In this document: piece by piece, positions 57,374-64,000 of the stretch | Layout: every line of letters starts with the position of its first letter | Position numbering within the stretch: the first letter of the stretch is position 1 | Origin: Mesorhizobium sp. SARCC-RB16n | Lineage (GTDB): Bacteria > Pseudomonadota > Alphaproteobacteria > Rhizobiales > Rhizobiaceae | Assembly: GCF_008520305.1 (NCBI RefSeq) | Contig: NZ_ML703284.1 | Location: 29,806-93,805, forward strand | Reading direction: 5' to 3' | Length of the DNA stretch: 64,000 nucleotides | Position numbers and translations under genes: made by a program | The notes under the pieces: generated by a model | Database searches by the model: none | What the model was told of the DNA's origin: nothing | The model's input: only the letters and a program-made list of their open reading frames with translations

Positions 57374-58336
57374 ATGAACATTTCCGTGCTTGTTCTTGAC
57401 GGCGCTTTCGATACCGGGCTCGCCACGGTGCTCGATGTGTTCGGCACCGCCAATGAGCTCGCCGCCATGCTTCCTGCTGCGCCCAGCCGCTTCGTCACAA
57501 CCATGGTCGGGGTCTCGGACAGCGTGCACACCGCACAGGGATTAGAGGTGCCTGTAACGCCGATCGGCAACGAACCGGCGCCCGACTGGCTGCTGATCCC
57601 TGCTCTCGGCCAGAAGATGCCGGAGCCGCTCGGAGCGGCGCTGCAACGCGATGATGTGGCGGCAGGGGTCGGCGCGCTCCTTGCCTTGGCCGAGGCCGGC
57701 ACGCGCATCGGCGCCGCCTGCATCGGCACCTTCGTACTCGCCGAATCCGGCCTGCTCGACCGGCGGCCGTCGACGACCACATGGTGGCTGGCGCCGATGT
57801 TCAGGCAGCGCTATCCGCGGGTGCGGCTCGACGCCTCGCGCATGCTGGTCAATGACGGGCAGTTCGTCACCGCGGGTGCGGCGCTTGGCCATATCGACCT
57901 CGCCTTGCTGGTGATCCGGCAGGCGAGCCCGGAGCTTGCGGCGCTGACCGCGAAATATCTGATCGTCGACAGCCGGCCGCTGCAATCGGCCTATGCGATC
58001 CCGGACCACCTCGCCCATTCGAACCCACTGGTCGAGCGCTTCGAACGCTGGGCGCGCGGGAGGCTTGCCGAGGGCTTCAATCTCGATGAGGCGGCGGCGG
58101 CACTCGGCGCCAGCAAGCGCACGCTGGCGAGGCGCGTCAACGATGTGCTCGGCAAGACGCCGCTCTCCTATTTCCAGGATCTGCGCGTAGAGCAGGCGGT
58201 GCATCTGTTGAAGACAACGTCGGACAGCGTCGAGGAGATTGCCGCCAAGGTCGGCTATGGCGACGGGGTGACGCTGCGCAATCTGCTGCGACGGCGGCTA
58301 CGCAAGGGCGTGCGCGAGATCCGCGCCGCCGGCTGA
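57374..58336 (+). CDS. GlxA-family transcriptional regulator
   Basis: 320 residues. An N-terminal DJ-1/PfpI-like domain (about 1-190, with the nucleophile-elbow Cys in AACIGTF) is joined to a C-terminal AraC helix-turn-helix pair ([26 protein letters not shown]). GlxA-type regulators often sense amines or aldehydes. It lies divergently to the ABM gene and upstream of mutL, from which it is separated by 61 bases. Confidence 0.88.
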   Translation: MNISVLVLDGAFDTGLATVLDVFGTANELAAMLPAAPSRFVTTMVGVSDSVHTAQGLEVPVTPIGNEPAPDWLLIPALGQKMPEPLGAALQRDDVAAGVGALLALAEAGTRIGAACIGTFVLAESGLLDRRPSTTTWWLAPMFRQRYPRVRLDASRMLVNDGQFVTAGAALGHIDLALLVIRQASPELAALTAKYLIVDSRPLQSAYAIPDHLAHSNPLVERFERWARGRLAEGFNLDEAAAALGASKRTLARRVNDVLGKTPLSYFQDLRVEQAVHLLKTTSDSVEEIAAKVGYGDGVTLRNLLRRRLRKGVREIRAAG

Positions 58337-58397
58337 TCCACAACCACCATCATTCTGCCTCTCCCCGACGAGATGCGAATCCGCCTATAGTACCTGC

Positions 58398-60287
58398 ATG
58401 CCCATCCGCCAGCTATCCGAAACGATGATCAATCAGATCGCCGCCGGCGAAGTCATCGAGCGTCCGGCGAGCGTGGTCAAGGAACTGGTCGAGAACGCGC
58501 TCGACGCCGGTGCAAGCAAGGTAGAGGTCGTCACATCGGGCGGCGGGCTGAACCTGATCCGCGTCACCGATGACGGTTCTGGTATTCCAGAGAAAGAGCT
58601 TTCTCTGGCGATAGCGCGCCACTGCACCTCCAAGCTTGCCGAAGATATTCACGATATCCGCTCACTCGGCTTTCGCGGCGAGGCGTTGCCGTCGATCGGC
58701 TCGGTGTCGCGGCTGTCGATCCGCTCGCGCACGGCTTCGGGCGACAGCGCCGCCGAGATCGGCATCGAGGGCGGCCGCGTCCTGCCGGTCCGGCCGGCGG
58801 CGGCCAATCGCGGCACCACGGTCGAGGTGCGCGACCTGTTCTTTGCCACGCCGGCACGGCTGAAATTCATGAAAGGCGAACGCGCCGAAAGCTCGGCCAT
58901 CAGCGACATCGTCAAGCGCATCGCCATCGCCTTCCCCACAGTGCGTTTCACGCTGGCCGGGTCCGACCGCACGACCCTGGAACTGCCGGCGACCGAGGAC
59001 AGCGCGGACGGCAGCCTGCGCCGTGTCGCGCAGGTAATGGGCGCCGACTTTCCCGACAATTCCATTGCCATCGACGCGATGCGCGAAGGCGTGCAACTGA
59101 CCGGCCATGTGTCGATCCCGTCCTTCACCCGCGCCAACGCGCTGCAGCAATATGCCTATGTCAACGGCAGGCCGGTGCGCGACAAGCTGATTGCCGGGGC
59201 CATCCGCGGGGCCTTCGCCGATGTCCTGCCGCGCGACCGCCATGCGGTGACAGTGCTGTTCCTGACGCTCGACCCGGCCACCGTCGACGTCAACGTCCAT
59301 CCGGCCAAGGCCGATGTCCGCTTCCGCGATCCGGGCCTCGTGCGCGGGCTGATCGTCGGCGCGATCCGGCAGGCGTTAGCCGATGCCGGCATCCGTTCAG
59401 CCACCACGGGTGCCGCCGGTATGATGGCTGCGTTCCGGCCGGGCGCCGCATCCTATGATCACGGCGGCCCGACAAATGGCCATCGCAGCTACGAAGCGGC
59501 TTTCCGTGCGTCCGGCTCGGCCGGCTTCGACCCTTCGCGCTCGCCGCAGCGGCCACTCGACATGCAATTCGCAGGCGCCGGCTTTGAACGCGGCACCGCA
59601 AGAACCGGCGGCTTCGGTGAACCCGACCAGGCGGCATTCGATGCCGGCCCGCTCGCCAGCGCCGATGCGCGCGCCGGGCAGAATGAGGCAACCGAGACGC
59701 TGCTCGGCGCGGTGCTGGGGGCTGCGCGAGCGCAGGTGCACGAGAACTACATCGTCGCCCAGACCAGGGATTCGCTCGTCATCGTCGATCAGCACGCGGC
59801 GCATGAGCGGCTGGTTTACGAGGCGCTGAAGAACGCCCTGCATTCGCGGCCGGTCCCCTCCCAGATGCTGCTTTTGCCCGAGATCATCGACCTGCCGGAA
59901 GAGGACGCCGAGCGGCTCGCCATGCATTCCGAAACGCTCGCCCGCTTCGGCCTCGGCATCGAGCGTTTCGGCCCGGGCGCCGTCGCCGTGCGCGAGACGC
60001 CGTCGATGCTGGGCGAAACCAATGTCGGTCAACTGGTGCGCGACCTCGCCGACGAGATCGCCGACAACGACACAGTCGAGACGCTGAAAGAACGGCTGGA
60101 CAAGATCGCGGCGACCATGGCCTGCCACGGCTCGGTGCGTTCCGGCCGGCTGCTCAAGGCCGAGGAGATGAACGCGCTGCTGCGCCAGATGGAGGCGACG
60201 CCAGGTTCCGGCACCTGCAATCATGGTCGCCCGACCTATATCGAGCTCAAGCTGGCCGACATCGAGCGGCTGTTCGGGCGGAGGTGA
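58398..60287 (+). CDS. mutL: DNA mismatch repair protein MutL
   Basis: 629 residues. The N-terminal GHKL ATPase motifs [25 protein letters not shown] and GFRGEAL are followed by the transducer domain, a low-complexity linker (about 350-440) and a C-terminal dimerisation domain with the endonuclease motif DQHA-x2-E-x4-E ([12 protein letters not shown]). The motif fits organisms that lack MutH. No damage is visible. Confidence 0.97.
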   Translation: MPIRQLSETMINQIAAGEVIERPASVVKELVENALDAGASKVEVVTSGGGLNLIRVTDDGSGIPEKELSLAIARHCTSKLAEDIHDIRSLGFRGEALPSIGSVSRLSIRSRTASGDSAAEIGIEGGRVLPVRPAAANRGTTVEVRDLFFATPARLKFMKGERAESSAISDIVKRIAIAFPTVRFTLAGSDRTTLELPATEDSADGSLRRVAQVMGADFPDNSIAIDAMREGVQLTGHVSIPSFTRANALQQYAYVNGRPVRDKLIAGAIRGAFADVLPRDRHAVTVLFLTLDPATVDVNVHPAKADVRFRDPGLVRGLIVGAIRQALADAGIRSATTGAAGMMAAFRPGAASYDHGGPTNGHRSYEAAFRASGSAGFDPSRSPQRPLDMQFAGAGFERGTARTGGFGEPDQAAFDAGPLASADARAGQNEATETLLGAVLGAARAQVHENYIVAQTRDSLVIVDQHAAHERLVYEALKNALHSRPVPSQMLLLPEIIDLPEEDAERLAMHSETLARFGLGIERFGPGAVAVRETPSMLGETNVGQLVRDLADEIADNDTVETLKERLDKIAATMACHGSVRSGRLLKAEEMNALLRQMEATPGSGTCNHGRPTYIELKLADIERLFGRR

Positions 60288-60323
60288 ACCGGCTCCCAAC
60301 GAGCCAGTGCAAGGCGCTTTGAT

Positions 60324-61217
60324 TTACCGCCTCAAATTCACCACGATGACGCCGCCGAGCGCCAGCGCGCCGCCGAGGATGCCGAGCAACGTCGGCACTT
60401 CGCCCAGCCAGAAGAAGCCGATCAGCGCCGACATCGGCGAGACCAGGTACAGAAAGTTCGAGGCACGCGCCGCCGGCAGGCGCGACAACGCGGTCGCCCA
60501 GGCCGCATAGGCGATCAGGCTCGGCACGATGCCGAGATAGATGACGGCGCCGAGGCCGGCGGCGTTGGCGACAGTCGCTTGCTGGAGAGCGGCGGGCAGG
60601 AAGGGCGCCAGGCAGAGCGCGCCGAGCACCATGTTGGACGCCGCGATGGTCAGCGGATGGTGGCGGGCAAACAGTGGCTTCTGGACGATGGTGTTGACGG
60701 CCGAGCAGAGCGCCGAGCCAAGCACCAGCAGCGCGCCGGCATTGAAATGCAGGCCATGCCCGTCGGCGACGGCTATGATGCCGATGCCGGCGAAGGAAAT
60801 GACGGTGCCGATCCAGGCCAGGCCGGAGAAACGCTCGCCAAGCAGCGCCATCGCCATGATGGCGGTGAAGATGGGGCTGACATTGATGATGAAGCCGGCT
60901 GCTCCGGCCGAGACGGTCAGCTCGCCGAAATTGAGCATCGCCGTATAGAGCGCGACGAAAATGGCGCCGCCGAAGGCGAAGCGCCACCAATCGCCGATCC
61001 TAGGCAGCGCCGGACGCTTGACGGCAAGGTAGATCGCCGCCGGCACGGCGGCGATGGCAAAGCGCAGGGCGCCAAGCTCCAATGGCTGGAAAGCGGCGAG
61101 CCCGGCCCGGATCGCCGGGAAAGCGGAGGCCCAGCCGATCACCGTCAGCGCCACGGCGATGGCGGCCGTGGTGTCCATTCGCTGTGTCGAATTCAACGTG
61201 CCTGTCGTCGCGCTCAT
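60324..61217 (-). CDS. DMT-family transporter (EamA)
   Basis: 297 residues with ten hydrophobic helices arranged as two EamA repeats ([18 protein letters not shown] and [16 protein letters not shown] start the repeats). The family exports amino acids, metabolites or drugs; the substrate is not visible. It is divergent from a LysR regulator at 61307, its likely controller. Confidence 0.85.
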   Translation of the reverse strand: MSATTGTLNSTQRMDTTAAIAVALTVIGWASAFPAIRAGLAAFQPLELGALRFAIAAVPAAIYLAVKRPALPRIGDWWRFAFGGAIFVALYTAMLNFGELTVSAGAAGFIINVSPIFTAIMAMALLGERFSGLAWIGTVISFAGIGIIAVADGHGLHFNAGALLVLGSALCSAVNTIVQKPLFARHHPLTIAASNMVLGALCLAPFLPAALQQATVANAAGLGAVIYLGIVPSLIAYAAWATALSRLPAARASNFLYLVSPMSALIGFFWLGEVPTLLGILGGALALGGVIVVNLRR

Positions 61218-61306
61218 CTCATTGCCTCGGATTCTTCAGTCTCGGCAGCAGAAAGCGCCTTTCCAGGTCGATTGACAAACGACCAAATCGAGGGTCACCT
61301 GTGAGC

Positions 61307-62233
61307 ATGGATCACAGCTCGAACAGCCTGCTGCCGCTGGAGACCTTGCGCGCTTTCGACGCGGCGGCGCGCACGGGAAGCTTTTCGGCCGCCGCTGAAA
61401 GGCTCAACCTTACCCATGGCGCCGTCAGCCGGCAGATCGCCAAGCTCGAGGACTGGCTTGGCCTCAAGGTTTTCGAACGCGGCGCGCGCGGCGTGACGCT
61501 AACCAACGAAGGCAATCGCCTGCATCTCAGGACCACCGAAGCCTTCGCCCTGATCTCGGTCGATTCGGACCGCTGGGTGGAGCCGCGCGGCACCGCAGTG
61601 GTGCGCCTGGCCTCCATTCCCTCGGTGAGCGGCCTGTGGCTGATGCCGCGCATGGCAATGCTGGAAAACGACCCTACCCGCCTGCGCATCGTGCTCGACG
61701 TCGACAACCGTCAGGCCGATCTCGCCGATGAAGGCATCGATCTGTCAGTCCGCTGCGGTCGCGGCCGCATCCCGGGCCGTGTCTCGGTGCAACTGTTCGA
61801 GGAACATCTCTTCCCTATCGCCTCGCCGGGCCTCGCGCGAGAGATCGGTAGCGGCGATCCGGCCCGGCTGCTCAAATTCCCGCTGATCAACGATTCCGAC
61901 GCTTCAGGCTGGCGCGCCTGGTTGGCAGCGCAGGACATGGACTACCGGCCGCGCCCGCAAGACCGCCGCTTCGAGGACTACAATCTGGTGCTCGATGCCG
62001 CAGCCCATGGCCTCGGCATCGCACTGGCGCGGCCGCCGCTCACCGAGCACCAGATACAATCGGGGCGCCTCGTCGCCGTCGACGATCGCACCGCGCTCAA
62101 TCCGGTGTCCTACTGGCTCGACCGGCCGGTCGGCCGGCCGCGCGCCGCCGCGGCCGATCTCGCCCGGCGCATCGCGACACAGGCTGGGCTGGCCGCAGAA
62201 AAGGTCGACCAGTTCATCGAAGCCGAGAGTTAG
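61307..62233 (+). CDS. LysR family regulator, GcvA-like
   Basis: 308 residues from ATG 61307 (GTG at 61301 also possible). Helix-turn-helix FSAAAERLNLTHGAVSRQIAKLEDWLG and a GcvA-type effector domain. It faces the DMT transporter gene across 89 bases and probably regulates it. Confidence 0.87.
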   Translation: MDHSSNSLLPLETLRAFDAAARTGSFSAAAERLNLTHGAVSRQIAKLEDWLGLKVFERGARGVTLTNEGNRLHLRTTEAFALISVDSDRWVEPRGTAVVRLASIPSVSGLWLMPRMAMLENDPTRLRIVLDVDNRQADLADEGIDLSVRCGRGRIPGRVSVQLFEEHLFPIASPGLAREIGSGDPARLLKFPLINDSDASGWRAWLAAQDMDYRPRPQDRRFEDYNLVLDAAAHGLGIALARPPLTEHQIQSGRLVAVDDRTALNPVSYWLDRPVGRPRAAAADLARRIATQAGLAAEKVDQFIEAES

Positions 62234-62292
62234 GTTCTTGATCTTTGGGCAATTCCGGACGGAAAACCGCTGGGTACTTTTCCTGGAATTGC

Positions 62293-62892
62293 TTAGCTGA
62301 ACATCCGCAAGGCCAAACCGAATGCCGCGGCCCCGAGCAGGCCGGCGGTTGCCGAGACGAAGGCAACCTTCAGCAACAGGCGCTCGGAATTCTGCTCCGG
62401 CATGCCGTTTGGCCGGGAAGTGGTCTGCCCTCGCTTGGCCGGGATATTCTGGTTGGATGCCTGGCGCCAGGCCGGAGCCATTGGCGTCACAGCCGCCGGC
62501 CCTGCCGCCGCCGGGCCGCCGGCCTGGTCGCCGTTCTCGGCTTTTACCAGAGGTACCGTCAAACCTTTTTGCGCCTCGACGTCCTGCGCGGACCGCCTTG
62601 CCACGGCAGCGGCCGTGGGGGTCGCATCGGCGCCATCGGCGGGTTCTGCCTGAGCCAGATAAGCCTCGACAATCCCGGCCGAAGCGATCTGCTGCACTTT
62701 GGCGGCCATCGCCGTTGAAGGCAGGGCCAACAGTACCGGCGCCGTCTGTTGTGCCAGCAGAGACGGCGCCGGCGGCTGGACCAACGCCTTGACCAGAGCC
62801 GCCTTGGCCGGATCGGCTTTCGCCGACGGCACAGCCTGCGGTGTCATCGTTTCCACCAGCAAAGACGCCAGCCGTGCAGAAGAAATATCCAT
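62293..62892 (-). CDS. Ala/Pro-rich protein with C-terminal membrane helix
   Basis: 199 residues from ATG 62892 with a GAGGGTGG ribosome site. The body is rich in Ala, Pro and Gln with no recognisable domain; the last 22 residues form a hydrophobic helix (VAFVSATAGLLGAAAFGLALR), a tail-anchor-like arrangement. Function unknown. It stands alone between a LysR gene and the DUF2093 gene. Confidence 0.55.
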   Translation of the reverse strand: MDISSARLASLLVETMTPQAVPSAKADPAKAALVKALVQPPAPSLLAQQTAPVLLALPSTAMAAKVQQIASAGIVEAYLAQAEPADGADATPTAAAVARRSAQDVEAQKGLTVPLVKAENGDQAGGPAAAGPAAVTPMAPAWRQASNQNIPAKRGQTTSRPNGMPEQNSERLLLKVAFVSATAGLLGAAAFGLALRMFS

Positions 62893-63006
62893 GCCACCCT
62901 CAAAACTGCCGTTTCCGATTGTTCGATAGCAGCTCTGCATTGCGCCAAGCTTGACCTTCCGTGCGATTTATGGCGATGACATCTTCATGAAGCTCGGCAC
63001 CACCGC

Positions 63007-63240
63007 ATGATGAACCGTTTCGAAGGCCCCGGCGGCAAGGAAGCCCGCATCCGCTACCTCGATGGCGATTTCCAGGTCACCAGCCCCGGCTCGTTCGTGC
63101 GCTGCGCGGTGACTGGCGAAAGCATCCCCCTGGACGAGCTGAAGTACTGGAGCGTCGCCCGGCAGGAGCCTTACGCCAACGCCACCGCATCGCTGCGCCG
63201 CGAAATCGAGGTCCATCCGGAGTTGAGAAGCCGGCGATAA
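63007..63240 (+). CDS. DUF2093 domain protein
   Basis: 77 residues. The core YLDGDFQVTSPGSFVRCAVTG followed by IPLDELKYWSV and QEPYA is the DUF2093 signature of alphaproteobacteria. Small, cytosolic and conserved; role unknown. ATG 63007, with ATG 63010 as alternative. Confidence 0.85.
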   Translation: MMNRFEGPGGKEARIRYLDGDFQVTSPGSFVRCAVTGESIPLDELKYWSVARQEPYANATASLRREIEVHPELRSRR

Positions 63241-63291
63241 GGTTCGCTGCGCGAAAGCCCTCGCGCGTCGCGCTCCTTCGCCCTCTCTGTC

Positions 63292-63325
63292 CTCCCGGAC
63301 ATCTCCCCACTTGGGGTGAAATTGG
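63292..63325. repeat. Palindromic intergenic repeat (copy)
   Basis: CTCCCGGACATCTCCCCACT followed by TGGGGTGAAATTGG matches the pattern of the repeat at 39765-39801 with a few changes, and sits between two convergent genes in a 119-base gap. Confidence 0.65.
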
Positions 63326-63359
63326 ATGTGATTGCGGCTTTCGCCAATCGCCATCGTTG

Positions 63360-64000
63360 CTAACCAGCCGATACGACCTGCCGGTTGACAAGGCGGAGAC
63401 CCGATTCCGGATCATGCGTCGGCAGATAGATTGTCGGACGGCTTTGCGCAAAGGTCTTGATGGCATCAAGCGTGGCTTTTGCGATACCGTCACCGGCGCT
63501 CACCCCGTCGACCGTTCCTGAAAGCATGAGCGCCTGATTGTAGGAAGTGTCGCCGGCGAGGAAAATCGCGGTGTCGCCATCCTGAACAACGACAGACATA
63601 TGGTTTGGTGTGTGTCCAGGCGTTGCTACCGCAACAATGTCGCCCGCCATTGTTAGCCGCTGGCTGCGCTTGAACGAGCCAAATTGTTCCAGTGGCAGTT
63701 CGACCGGCGTTGGGTCGAACCAAGTGGGCCAACGATGGGGAAGGTATCCCCGCACCCGCCCGAGCAATCCGCGAGCCTGCGCGAGTTCACCGGCTGGGAC
63801 AATGATTTCGCTATTGGGGAAGTGCGCAAGGCCCCCGTCATGATCCATATGAAGATGAGTGAGCACGACTTTTTTTATGTCGCGCGGACCGATCCCCAAG
63901 GCCCGGAGCTGCGGCCCAATCTCGTGCTCGCGCTCGATTTGGAAGCCGACTTCCCATCTCACATAGGGATTGAGCTCACGCGAATGCTCCAACAGATGTG
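63360..64000 (-). CDS. AHL-lactonase-like MBL-fold protein, 5' end cut
   Basis: At least 213 residues; the frame stays open through the window edge, so the N-terminus is missing. The MBL motif HLHMDHDGG, the TPGHTPNHMSV segment and GDTSYN match the N-acyl-homoserine-lactonase family (AttM/AiiA type), which opens lactone rings of quorum-sensing signals. Related members cleave other lactones, so the substrate is not certain. Confidence 0.82.
   Translation of the reverse strand, partial: HLLEHSRELNPYVRWEVGFQIEREHEIGPQLRALGIGPRDIKKVVLTHLHMDHDGGLAHFPNSEIIVPAGELAQARGLLGRVRGYLPHRWPTWFDPTPVELPLEQFGSFKRSQRLTMAGDIVAVATPGHTPNHMSVVVQDGDTAIFLAGDTSYNQALMLSGTVDGVSAGDGIAKATLDAIKTFAQSRPTIYLPTHDPESGLRLVNRQVVSAG

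Noticed and set aside
1-64000. CRISPR array
   Set aside because: No regularly spaced direct repeats or cas genes were seen.

Overview
The window looks like chromosome of a Rhizobiales alphaproteobacterium, most probably Mesorhizobium. This is inferred from gene content and style, not from a database match. The evidence is uniformly high GC, tightly packed operons with ATGA/TGATG stop-start overlaps, the ndvB-ndvA cyclic beta-1,2-glucan pair, a MutL that carries the endonuclease motif, an AztABC-type zinc importer, and short palindromic intergenic repeats of the kind scattered through Mesorhizobium genomes.

Layout. 0-5.6 kb is a decayed, junction-like area. It holds a broken S53 peptidase fused to the tail of an S10 peptidase, a 3' tRNA-Trp-like fragment resembling an integration site, an unrecognised two-repeat protein, a frameshifted outer-membrane beta-barrel gene between 28-bp direct repeats, and a frameshifted TPR gene. 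5.6-8.8 kb holds a small secreted protein, D-lyxose isomerase, a D-threonine-aldolase-like PLP enzyme and ccmC. 8.9-19.6 kb is ndvB-ndvA, which makes and exports cyclic glucan. 19.9-28.0 kb is a complete histidine utilisation locus: hutIHGUD reads one way, hutF-hutC the other, and a perfect palindromic operator sits between. 28.0-33.5 kb has a RidA protein, zinc import (aztABC), a COG0523 metallochaperone with Zur-like boxes, a DUF442 phosphatase-like protein and an Lrp regulator. 33.6-39.7 kb is tyrosine/homogentisate catabolism (hpd; hmgA, an MBL-fold gene and fah; a MarR regulator), interrupted by a VapBC-type toxin-antitoxin pair and a DinB protein. 39.9-42.2 kb is kbl-tdh (threonine to glycine). 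42.5-45.6 kb carries a GGDEF-EAL protein, a MarR regulator and a small membrane protein.

45.7-56.9 kb is the most interesting accessory region. A LysR regulator faces a four-gene operon: an MttB-family methyltransferase, a Tat-exported solute-binding protein, an Old-Yellow-Enzyme/TMADH-like flavoprotein and an enolase-superfamily enzyme. A second OYE/TMADH-like flavoprotein lies nearby, beyond queF and a tandem pair of paralogous secreted proteins. Together they suggest uptake and demethylation of a quaternary amine such as a proline betaine. The operon has no recognisable corrinoid protein, corrinoid reactivator or permease.

57-64 kb contains ordinary genes: an ABM monooxygenase, a GlxA-type regulator, mutL, a DMT exporter with a divergent LysR regulator, a proline/alanine-rich tail-anchored protein, a DUF2093 protein and, cut by the window end, an AHL-lactonase-like metallohydrolase.

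No rRNA, complete tRNA, CRISPR array, transposase or integrase gene was recognised.
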